Shown piece after piece: positions 23,616 through 33,666 of a DNA stretch of 37,346 bases (positions are counted from its first letter, which is position 1; every line of letters begins with the position of its first letter). Where the stretch lies: contig JAAMPI010000453.1 in NCBI GenBank assembly GCA_013054445.1, positions 1-37,346 on the forward strand. Direction: 5' to 3'. The notes under the pieces were generated by a model, which was not told where the DNA came from, made no database searches, and saw nothing but the letters and a program-made list of their open reading frames with translations. The translations under genes were made by a program, and so were the position numbers. Source of the stretch: Cudoniella acicularis (Eukaryota; Ascomycota; Leotiomycetes; Helotiales; Helotiaceae).

Positions 23616-23935
23616 CTTTCTGTACTTGGTATGTGGCTTCCCCTTTACTCCGTCCAAGAGCATAACCCCGATAGATAGAGTTATAATAGGTAAACGTGTA
23701 TTGTTGCCCTGTTGTGTTTTTGATTAGGCTTGGAATGATCTGGTGTTTTGGGAATTTTGGTGGTAGTTGGAGTCGGCTTTCTATACTTGGTATGTTGGCC
23801 CTCCTAACTCCGTTTGAGAATGCAAAATTGACAAAAAAGAGTTGCAGCAGGTCAATGTGGATTGTTGACCGGTTGTTTGGAAGGATCACAATGATCATGT
23901 ACTTTGAGAGTTTTGGCGGTAATTTAAGTAGCGCA
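23616..23935. repeat. 161-base tandem duplication, two diverged copies, family B
   Basis: Copy 1 is 23616-23776 and copy 2 is 23777 to about 23935. Both open with ctttct(g/a)tacttggtatg. They share internal words such as aactccgt/actccgt, tgttgccc/tgttgacc, ggaatgatc/ggatcacaatgatc and ttttggtggtag/ttttggcggtaa in the same order. The copies are well diverged, so the duplication is old. Confidence 0.75.
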
Positions 23936-24356
23936 TGTATTTTTCTGGGAATGGTTTGCAATTAACTGATTCGCCGTTTTTATTCGCAAGATACTATGTT
24001 TTTTGCAGCTTTTTCAGTGAGTGTACTTTTTGTTATACCTACTTTTCCTTTGTTCTAATTTCTTTTCACAATCTTTTTATTTTCCACTCTCGTCCCTGGG
24101 TTCAAGAGGTGTTTTATGGAGATTTAAGCATCAAGAAAAAAACTCGATTATTTCATTTTGGTGTTTCACCCACCATGTCTGCAATGCTTCTTCGCTATAT
24201 TAAGACAACCGCTTCACTTTTCAATCGACATAAGCAATTCTAAGTGCCAATTTCGAACAGTAAGGTTAGTTTTAAATGTAATGGATACGCAATACATATT
24301 TGCTTATTTTCTATTCCTGTTCTTTCTTCCTCCTCTCTCCTCCCTCCCCTCTGTTT

Positions 24357-24555
24357 CAGGTGAGTTGAGTTGGTTGATCACTAAGATGACAGGACTAGAG
24401 GTGGTATTCCTCCCCCTCACTCCCCTCTCCACCTTCAGGTGGGTTAAGTTGATTAATTACCAAGGTGACAGAACTGGAGGTAGTGTTCCTCCTATCCTTT
24501 CAGGTGAGTTAAGTTGGTTGGTCATTAAGGTGACAGGACGGGATGTTGTATTCCA
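24357..24555. repeat. three imperfect direct repeats, family C
   Basis: Copies begin at 24357, 24436 and 24501. Each starts caggtg(a/g)gtt(g/a)agttg(g/a)tt and continues through a tgacagga/tgacagaa word to a (g/a)t(a/g)ttcct/attcca end. Spacing is 79 then 65 bases, the difference lying in a C/T-rich tail. The caggtgagt start resembles an exon-intron junction, but no coding exon is seen on either side. Confidence 0.75.
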
Positions 24556-24669
24556 GTGATATTGATAAGGTTGCTAAACGCCAGCATTATAGATGGTATT
24601 CTTGCTTGCACTCTGGACTCCATTGCAATAGTCTAGGAAATGACGAATTCAAAGGCGTCGTTGACGCGA

Positions 24670-24715
24670 GAGAAAACAGTAGGATACGTAAGTGATAGAA
24701 GTGAAATAGAAAAGT
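24670..24715. repeat. dispersed diverged copy of family A repeat
   Basis: The sequence acagtaggatacgtaagtga followed by tagaagtgaaatagaaaagtg matches the family A unit at 22.4-22.6 kb with several substitutions, many of them G/A or C/T changes. Families A and A' therefore bracket the orphan ORF. Confidence 0.6.
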
Positions 24716-26445
24716 GTATTATCAAGTTTATGCCATCAAGCTCGATATAATTAGTAACTGCGGTACAAGCGGTGATGGTGACAAAAGAAAAATAGGAATA
24801 ACAAATAGGTTGTCTTCAGATCTTCTCGTGGTGTTAAAAAAAAAAAGATTAAAATAGAAAAGCGTGCCATCAAGATTGTGCCGTCAAGACACAATCAGCA
24901 AAAGGGCAACGTAGGAGAATAGGGCTTGTCTCCTGGTCTATTGGTAGAAAAGCGTGCTTAAATAGGGATTGGATTGCCATTGTTTAATGTTTGACCCGCT
25001 TTTTTTCCACATGCTTTTCGTTCTTCAGGGGGAGTAGAATGCTTAAGGTTATCAAGTCCTACAAGACCCTCAATTATTTGTATCTGAAATAATTATTGTA
25101 TCTACTCGTAGTCGTTTAATTATTTTGAAGTGTCCTTTTTACATAGTCTCGCTTAAAAGCTGCCTTGAATTGATTGGAATATTCATATTTCTATAAAAGC
25201 CATGAAAGAAATCTCGTTTCCAAGTTCTAGGCCTCGTTTATATTCACCTTTCAATGTTAAAGTGCTCCCTTGATTACAACCCCTTATAACCTTATTATCA
25301 TCTAACAACAGCCACCTCAATCTATTCAATACCAATAACCACATCTGTTTATTAACAAATAACCGTCGTTCAACCACGGACGTCACATATTGACAACAAC
25401 CCCTCTCCTTTTCCAAATAATCTTTATCAGCCAAGCCTCTTCCGAACCTAGCATTCCTATGCATCATATCACATCTTCACAACAAGTCCTACTGTGTTCA
25501 TTTCCGACTCCTCACTTATCAACTAAGCTATCTCTAACTCGAGATCGGATCTCATTACAATTCAATGTTGCCTAGTAACCACAATCCCTAGGCACCTTAT
25601 GTCACCTTCCCTTCGAGCACTGCCACAATATTGATTCCCTTCCTCTCCTCCACCTTCTCCCAGCTTCAAGAATCCTCTTCACGGCACTACACAAAGGTGA
25701 GAACAACAAGACGCCTCAATTTCTCACATCTAGCTCTATAAACTTCATTGGAAGACGCCTACGGTGAAGCTAGTGCCAACCTGCTCCAAGGACGTCCACC
25801 TAAGGCCCAACATACAATTATGATACTCTTCGAAGTACTTACTTGAACAAGCAGTCTTAAAAAACAGAACTTCACTTTCGCAACTGAATCCTCAAAGTGG
25901 GCTCATTTTCTCGAAGTAGCTTTTCCTAAACAGGCCCCCTCCTCCTAAAGCGGCCTCGTTTTCCTCGAAGTGGCGTCGTCCTGCAGCTTCAACTACGTCT
26001 TTTCACTACCAACCTTCCAAGTACTTCCTCACCAAGACAGTGCATAAAACGGGGGGTCATCAGCTCCACCCCCTCCACTCCCTCCTTAACCCCCTCGCCC
26101 CGGGGACCTAACCACCACTTCTTCTCCCCAACGCCAACACAACACTGGAGCGTCATCTCTTTCTAAACAACAAATTGAATCTTCCTTGTGGCCCCGGTCC
26201 ACAAATTCACTTCCACAAACAACTCTTTCAACGGAATTCCTGCAGAAACCTTGCATGAAAGAAGGTTCTCGCTTCCCCCCTTCTCGACTTTTTCTTTCTC
26301 CTTCTCTCCTCCACGCCACAACAACACAGACACCACAGCCACCTCCTCCTACCGACCATAACTTTCTTCCAAAGATATTTCGAACTTTCGAGCAATCATC
26401 TGAACTCGACAACAAACGAGTCAACTACTACCACAAACAGCAATC
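24716..26445. promoter_or_regulatory. upstream region of the CUE-domain gene
   Basis: There is no supportable gene. The last 400 bases before 26446 are C/T-rich, as in many fungal promoters and leaders. A related element occurs twice near 25.90 and 25.95 kb: (g/c)gctcattttctcgaagtagc and cggcctcgttttcctcgaag, followed by tggc. An A-run of eleven bases lies near 24836. Confidence 0.4.
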
Positions 26446-28440
26446 ATGTCCTGGAACGGAAGATTTGGCCCGGGCCGCGCACTTGCTCGTCAGTCATTCC
26501 TGAAAATTCTGTCCACACAGCACAAAGCTAACTTTTGACAGCCCCAGCAGACGACCAAGATGACCCTGGCCCCGCACAATCATCTGAGCCCGACATCAAC
26601 ACCCTGTTGGAGATATTCCCAACAACTAAGAAAATGGCCATGGCTGCCTTAAGCCTGGCCGACGCCAATGTGATGGAAGCGATCAATCTTCTGATCGACG
26701 ATGAAGAGGCAATTGCAACACATGCCCAGGAACTGGATGAAAATGGTTTCTTTGCATCTTCTCCTACAGCAAACGAAAGTGGAGCCCAGAACGAGGGTCA
26801 AGTTGCGAACGACCTGGAGCCTGGTGAGTCGTTCGAGTCTGGTGAACGGCCAGGAGTGAATGCGGATTCTACCTCGAACAAGAGTGAAGGTCGCAACAAA
26901 TCTAAGACTGGACAAAAATCGAAGGAAGCGTCTTCGAAACCAAGCAGGGAAGATGATAGGGACAGTGATTCCCATGAGTCAGATACTAGAGAGAACCCCG
27001 CTGATTCTGACTCTACCCACGGAGCAGCTGATGAAGAGAGTGATTCCAGTTCAGATTCCGATGGCGGCGATGAAGAGGAAGAGAACGAGAAGGAAATTAG
27101 TGATACAGCCTCCATTTCAACCAAAGTCCGATATCTCCAAAAATTGTTTCCCGACGCCTCCGAATCCGAGGTCGAAAACAGTCTTCAAGCCTATGACAAC
27201 GATGTCGACGAGACGATTGAAGCTCTTGAAGAAGATTACCACAACATCGTTACGGGTAGAGGTCCTACCGGCGATGCAAGGGGAAGTGACGAAGCTGGTC
27301 CTTCTGGAACTGCACACCTTGGAAATGGCCTTGGCGATAGGAAGCCAGCGGCAACTGGTGATAAGAGGCAGGCGGAGAGCGATGTAAGTAGATCCCGGAT
27401 GAGGTTTGGGTGACAGTGTCTGATTGGTGAAACGTATAGAATGATGACCTAAGTCCATCGAAGAAGGCTCGAGTTTATTCCATGTCCCCAGCTGAGAACT
27501 GGGTTCTGTAAGTCAGGAGTATAGAGTTCCACTTGTGCATAGCTAATGACAACAAGGGATCATTTTGGCCAGTATGATGGCGGTGTAACTGTTATTCTGA
27601 AGGAAGGCGTTCATCCCCGAAAGTTCCCGAAACTCACGCTCTGGACGAACTTTACACTCTTCAAGTTGCCAGAGCACTTTGGACCGGCTGAGAACTTTGA
27701 TGAAGAAAACACAACGCTTCAATTAAAGGAGATTACCCGCGAAACCTTTGATTTAGCCATACAGTGGATCGTTAAGAAAAAAAATTTGCGTCGATGCGAA
27801 TAAGCTGAAGGAGGCACTCAAGCAGAAGAAGATAAAGGAGGCACTCGAGAAAAAGAAGACAAATAAGACATTCGATCCGAATGAGATAAATAAGGCAGTC
27901 GATCCGAAGGAGATAAAGGGGGCAGAGATTACGGTAGTTCTCGAGTTGCTAGCTTTCGGCGAGCGGTATGGCCTGGAAGGTCTGGGAGCAAGCATGGCGA
28001 AACATCTGAAGCTTATCCTTCAAGAAGATCGACGAGTAAATCGAGATGAACCGGTACTCACAAGCGAACAAATCTTGAGTGCTTATGCCTTGAGCATAGC
28101 ATATGACAGAAAGATCCAGAGACTTTTTGTTGAAGCAGCTGCCCGACCGTACCTTGAGTTTAAGAAGGATAAAACTCAAATCGATGAAGACGTGCCTCTA
28201 GTCAAGGATTTGAAGAAACTGAAACCGGCACATCAAAAATCCATTCTTCGCCATCAGTTTCGATACCGTGATGCACTGAACAGTAATATATGTTTTGCGA
28301 ATGATCTGAATGAACTAGCGATGGATGTGTGGCACTCGAGAGAAGAGGAGAAAAGAAATACGAGAAGCCTAGACCCTAAGAACAAGTACATTTATTACTG
28401 TTTCGACCCACTGACGGGTGAAAAGTTCTATGCGGCATGA
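26446..28440 (+). CDS. double CUE-domain protein with BTB-like C-terminal region
   Basis: Exons: 26446-26488, 26542-27383, 27440-27507, 27557-27770, 27826-28440; 1,782 bases, 593 residues. It starts MSWNGRFGPGRALAP. CUE 1 is at about 33-68 (INTLLEIFPTTKK...INLLIDD) and CUE 2 at about 209-250 (YLQKLFPDASESEVENSLQA...IEALEED); both keep the FP and Leu-rich positions used to bind ubiquitin. Between them lies an acidic, Ser-rich, probably disordered stretch. The C-terminal half (about 318-593) reads like a weak fungal BTB/POZ fold: LTLWTNFTLFKLPEHFG, ITRETFDLAIQWI, then VVLELLAFGERYGLEGLG. The last intron (27771-27825, gttaag...gcag) is uncertain. Without it, the A8 run at 27777-27784 shifts the frame to a stop, and an A7 run would instead read through to a 611-residue protein. 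A ubiquitin-related adaptor role is inference. Confidence 0.75.
27804..27930 (+). repeat. 27-base coding minisatellite in the CUE/BTB-like gene
   Basis: Units start at 27804, 27831, 27858, 27885 and 27912 (the last partial). They encode the nonapeptides LKEALKQKK, IKEALEKKK, TNKTFDPNE and INKAVDPKE, then IKGAE. Units 1 and 2 differ at few positions, as do 3 and 4. Unit 1 overlaps the end of the proposed intron 27771-27825. Confidence 0.75.
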
Positions 28441-29696
28441 AATGATGACTATGTTAGGCGAGCGCTGGCGTACTGGAGTTGGCGTTGGCGTTTTCCGTGG
28501 GAGCTTGGTGGAGACTTGCTGGAGATCTTCTGTGGCAGAGTGATAGATCTAGATCAGCTCGTCGCTGACTTTTGATGAATGAGAACGTTAGTCTAGAAAA
28601 GCAATATAAAAACTTACGTGAAATTTTTTGGGGAAATCAATCAACGATCGTGCGGTGACGGAGTTAGTTGTCTAATTGAAATGTTGACGTCCTCTATCTC
28701 GAAAGTAAGCCCCGTGAAAGAGTTTGAATAACATGTGCCGTTATTCCATTACTCTGAAATTCTTAATACGAGCAGCACATATCTCTTCTACCTCTTCATC
28801 CTGCACGCCCGTTGAAGCACTAACGGGAGATGCGCCCTCTAAACTTGCAGAGTCCGACTGAGAGACGAAATATTTCTGATACTCTTGCACAAGAAGAGAC
28901 GAATACTATTTGATGACTCCCACTCTCCATACATGTATCGTGGTGTGTTTCAGGCATTGCAGTCAAAGAAATGATTGCGTTTGAGAAAGTGTTGTCAAGT
29001 ACCGTACCTTGTATCTAAATAAGTATGAACGTTCGAGTTCCGAGAAGTTAAAGCTGGTTACTAACCAATAGTGAAGCTAACCATAACTGTGCGGGAAGGT
29101 AGTACTGTAAGACGACTAGCCCAAGCCATTTGTTTAGATATTTATGTAGGTATAGAATATGACCAATTGAAAAAAGGGTAGACAATTTCTTGCATACTGA
29201 ACTTGGATCTTGATCAAGCAATTACGAGAATAGGGAAACAATGAAACTATGTCTGATATCCAATACAGCCGTCCAACACCAGCAGCTGAGCATATCAAAG
29301 TGACATGACATGACTTGGGTAGCAATTCAGATAACAGAAGATCCATTTAAAGCAAGCAGAATCTCAAAGCCAACACAACAAGCAATGCCACGAACTTTGC
29401 GCGCATGCTGGATAGCAAATGTTCTATTAATAGTCAAAGCTATCCGACTTCCCTCCCGAAGCAGTGTGGTCTTTCCAGGCATCCCTCTATCATATTCAAC
29501 CCTCTATCCACACCTCTAGCCCGTATAAAAATACATAGAAAAGTTGAGTGCTGTTGGCCTCCGGCCAATCTGTAATGTACATATTAGAATATTGTAAGAG
29601 ATCCCTTTTCCAAACGCCTGGGTATACGATGCAATGCCATGCAACAATCACACTATGCCTGCCCCAATACGTCTAATATTGACTCTCGTTCGTTTC
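28441..29696. other. convergent 3' region, no gene seen
   Basis: Between the convergent CUE-domain gene (plus) and the MFS transporter (minus). Only short frames without recognisable features are present. The ends should hold the two 3' UTRs. Confidence 0.5.
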
Positions 29697-31823
29697 TTAG
29701 GCAGCGCCCATCTCTATCTTCTTTCCTTTAACGCTCTTCCACTCGATTGCTCCGCTGCCGACGATGGTTGCGGCAGCCATCACAGCGCCGACTAAGAATG
29801 CTTGGGTGAGAGCGTTATTATATGCTAGGGTAACGCCAGGAAGGGCAGCTGCATCGATAGAGGTTTGAATGGACGTAGCCCCGACGCTGAGAATGATCTT
29901 TGGGTCGACGGAAGGAGCATATTCTGCTAATCCCGAGAGCAGCTTGTTGCTGAAAACGTTTTGTCCAACGGAAACGAATAGGGCTCCACCAAGTGTTTGG
30001 ACAAAGATTATCACAGACGTGCCAATCCTGCCAAAAGATTAGCACTATTTCCCCGAGACGAGACGAGAGGATGGAACAACTGCAAGTTCAGGGGAAGGGT
30101 CGGAGAAATAGGTTTGCTTACGGCACTTGAGAAATATCCAAAACGGTTTGAACAGCGATCAAAGGCTGTTGCATACCAAGGCCTATTCCAATCCCAGTAA
30201 TTGCCTGATAACCGATCCAGTATTTATGATCCGACTCTGGAGTCAAAGTGTAAAGTAATCCTACACCAATCGCTACGAATACTGAGGAAGCGATCATTAA
30301 AGGTGCATCTACAAATGTTAGTATACTCACAACAATACGCATTGCGATTCTCAAAACTTACAATAACCAATGACAGTAACACCAATACCTGAAATGATGC
30401 TAACAAGAACCAGTGTCAAGATCATGGGCAAATTCATAATGCCAGATTTGACCGCACTTGCTCCCTTGACAGCTTGGAACCAGATTGGAAGATAGTAAAT
30501 CAGTAACAAGAAGCAAGAGCCGAGTGTGAACGAGAACCAAGCTGCAGTCCACATGGATCTCTTAGCCATGATCTTTGGAGGAATGGTTCCAGAGTCTTGT
30601 TTCCAGAATTGAATAGCGACGAATGCAATAATTAAAACGGCGAACAGGATAAAGAGCGCGATAATCTTTCCATCACTCCATGGATATTTAGTTCCACCCC
30701 ATTGAAGAGCGAGCAGTAGACAGACGATGGCCGGGATGAAGACTGCGGTGCCGTAAAGATCGAACTCCTGGATACGGGCTTTCCATCCGAGATCGGCAAC
30801 TGCAGCTCTCTGAGGGTTCTTGAAGAATATTGCAATAGCAAGAATAGTAATTGCGCCAATCGGAAGATTGATGAAAAAACACCAGCGCCAGGTAGCTTTA
30901 TCGGTGAAAACACCGCCAAGGAGAGGTCCCGCAACAGAGGCAATTCCGTACATGGCACCAATAAATCCTGTATACATCGGTCGTTTTGCCAAAGGAACGG
31001 AGTACGCTACGATTATGAGTGCGCCGGAAAATATTCCCGCTGATCCAATGCCGGCAACTGCAGCACATATCAGTCCGTGCTTCTTGAACTCGAGTTGTAG
31101 AAATGACTTACCGGCTCGGCCAAGAATCAACGCTGTAGAGTTGGGCGCAACACCGCAGATAAGACTTCCCAATTCGAAAACGCCAATCGCGGTAAGGTAT
31201 ACCCATTTAATCGAAAAGTATGTATAGAATTTACCGAAGAGTAATTGGAAGGATGCGGTTGTCAGCAAGTATGCGCTGCCGTACCACTATATAAACATCA
31301 ATGATTTTTCTTTCAACACCACAACTTTAGACTTACGCCAACATCCGGCAGACTGTGAAATTGATCCGTTATTTTTGGGATAGCTGTCGCTATAATTGTG
31401 TTGTCTAGGGCGTTCTGCGTTGTTAGTTTATATCTTCCATATGAATTTTGGCGGACTTATCATGAGAAAGACGGAAAGGCAGAGCGCCATTGAGATAAGG
31501 CCTAATGTTGCGCCAGTTGGATATTCTATTCCCTCTCCGCTTGTCATTATTCTCGTCAATTCAGCTTGTGCCTCCTTTGCAGAATGGGTTTTCTTCAATT
31601 CCGGAACATGGCCTTCTGTAACAGAAGGCGTTGGCGTGGGCGATGAGGACCCCTCTCGAACTGAGTTCTCAGTCTCGCGAGTAGCCTTCTCGTCCATGCT
31701 CGGCGAGCCGCTCTTGAGCGTGGAATCGTCCATGTTGGATTTCTCGTCGCTGGTCATCACTACGTCTCTTGTTAATGTTGGAGAACAGAGGGGATCTGGG
31801 GATTCGCGATCCCACTTATTCAA
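29697..31823 (-). CDS. DHA2-family (14-helix) MFS drug/toxin efflux transporter
   Basis: Plasma-membrane proton-coupled export pump. Exons (minus): 31461-31823, 31337-31414, 31112-31286, 30362-31057, 30122-30308, 29697-30027; 1,830 bases, 609 residues from the first ATG. A second in-frame ATG at 31757 (MTSDEKS) would give 587 residues and is equally likely. A hydrophilic Ser/Glu-rich N-tail precedes about 14 membrane segments. Family signatures: [15 protein letters not shown] and [34 protein letters not shown] across an intron; [10 protein letters not shown] (motif C, antiporter-type, about 249-258) with [13 protein letters not shown]; and a C-tail ending KKIEMGAA. The first intron is odd: 31415-31460 (ATAAGT...GCAG) restores [10 protein letters not shown], while the GT-AG alternative 31405-31456 gives FLMINNTIIATA and a protein two residues shorter. 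No biosynthetic gene lies beside it, so the substrate is unknown. Confidence 0.9.
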
Positions 31824-32721
31824 GGCTCTGGACCCTTTTTATAAAGTCTTAGCTCCGTCCGGGTTTAACTCTGGGCCGAAGTGTAAGTGCCCCGTCGCTT
31901 CAAATTTCTGGAAACAGGGGTTGCGCTACCCGCTGGGTGTTGCAGGGTGTCGGTACGGCGTTGCGAAAATAAGAATAAGATATGAACCAAAGGCCTGGAC
32001 TGTGGAAAGAATTCAGGAGAAATTGGTGTCTAGGACTCTAGAAGAAAATTCTTCGGTTTTCAGGTAGAACGATATCCGAATATTATAGATGAAAGGGACG
32101 CAATGTACTGGTCATCGGTGCATTACTTTTATCTTTTCGCCAGCGCCAGCACAAATAAGAAAAACAACATACCAAGAGAATGCCCTCTGCCGCTGCATTA
32201 ACATCCTTTCGCATCGGGTCAACCGCCAACATCACGGTGGAAAGACCTCCCGGTTTGGAAGCGTCCACCATTTCTGGCCTTCTTCGTGTAATTTGATTTG
32301 ATGAGCCGGACTTTGTTGAAGTCCGAATCTCGAGCGAGCGAAGCGAGCCTCCACTCGCTTCCGCCAGTAATTGGTGGGTTTGCGCTTTGAGAGAAGCGGC
32401 TGAAGCGTCAACACCGAATGACTATTCCGCTGACGGCCGAATTGCGGCGGAGATGGAGATGGAGATGGAGATGCACTGTTAATCGAGCTTAATTCATCGT
32501 ATTCGTGCTTCTCACTTTAGGCAGCGGCTTGCGACACGCTTCGTGGCTTTGCAGTAATTTATTTCGTACCGTCATTATTCCTGAATCCTGAGATATATCA
32601 TCGCATGGCGTCGCCGACTTCGTCCGAATATAGGGCTTGCTGCACAGACTCCTGTACGTTCGGTGTTCGTCGGTTGGACTTGCTGGTGTTCGTTGGTGTT
32701 CGTTGGTGCATCCCTACTTCG
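31824..32721. promoter_or_regulatory. MFS transporter upstream region, no gene
   Basis: Promoter side of the efflux pump gene. It contains a short stem-loop (aagcgag / ctcgctt near 32345-32367) and a (GGAGAT)4 microsatellite. No open frame here has recognisable protein features. Confidence 0.45.
32449..32472. repeat. (GGAGAT)4 microsatellite
   Basis: Four perfect hexamers in tandem. Confidence 0.9.
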
Positions 32722-32852
32722 TACTCTCCCCCCCTAAATAATTGTAATTGTGGGTCCGNTGGCAGGGGTACTTTTTGTATGGCAAAAACGACCGTGCCAG
32801 CCTGGTTTGTATGGGACCCACAGTTACAATTATTTAGGGGGGGGGGAGAGTA
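32722..32852. mobile_element. 131-bp terminal-inverted-repeat (MITE-like) element
   Basis: The left arm 32722-32757 (TACTCTC, C7, TAAATAATTGTAATTGTGGGTCC) is the reverse complement of the right arm 32813-32852, apart from one base in the AT-rich part and the length of the C/G run (7 against 10). The spacer is 55 bases and carries one unresolved base (N at 32759). Both outer ends are TA, which would fit a TA target duplication of the Tc1/mariner type. No transposase is present, so if mobile it is non-autonomous. A simple cruciform-forming palindrome is the alternative. Confidence 0.6.
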
Positions 32853-33640
32853 ACGTACCCCCTGGTATCAAGCTGGAGAGGCTCGGTAGCAGCTTACTGT
32901 ACTTGTATATACATGTACAGTGCAAGGGAAGTCCGCCGGCATGCTTGCTCTTGCTTGTAGCTGGGCCCTTCGGCCGGAGTCTGTCTATCGCCTTGCCCAT
33001 CATTTATTCACAATTCAATTTAATTTCCCCTCCCACGATGATTTCGAAATCTAATACCGATGTAATATCGATATACTATACACCAACCATGTCTATATCA
33101 CTCGTGGAACTCCGTACCTACCCAAAAAGAAAAATGTTTGTTTCAATTTAAATCCCATCGCTTAAAGATTGCTTGCAAAACCAGCTCGCTCGTGGCTGCC
33201 TCCCCTTGCTGCATACACACACCGAACAGGAATCCCTCACTGCCACGCGACTGTCTCCAAACTCCGGCTGAAGCTGGATGAATGAAATTTCAACCAAGCG
33301 GGTGTGTGCAAAAATACCAGGATGTCATTTTGCCATGCGCTGTCCGGGATGCAAAAGCAAGCAGGCAAGCAAAAGGTGCTTGGGCCGCATCTTGGCCTTG
33401 TACGAGTTTCCATCCGCCGGCAATTCAAACGAGCCCCAGTTCGAACGGATGCACTGTGCCTCCCCGGGAATTTCAAGCCCTAGGCACGGTGTAGTTGATA
33501 TATGTATGTATATTACGGAGTATTAATTAATAATTAATGTATGATGAATGTATCGTCGCGAACCCGAAAATGGCCTAGATTGCCGTTTGCCGCATACTGA
33601 CATACTGTACTTGTACATTTGGTAATGCATGTTGCATGAA

Positions 33641-33666
33641 GGTAGGAAGGTAGGTAGGTAGGTAGG
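33641..33666. repeat. GGTA microsatellite
   Basis: GGTAGGAA followed by four GGTA units and GG. Confidence 0.85.

Noticed and set aside
23602..23961. 119-codon minus-strand frame
   Set aside because: It spans the two copies of the 161-base tandem duplication and has no recognisable domain.
29697..31823. Secondary-metabolite cluster around the efflux pump
   Set aside because: No biosynthetic or cluster regulator gene is adjacent in the window; the pump alone is not evidence.
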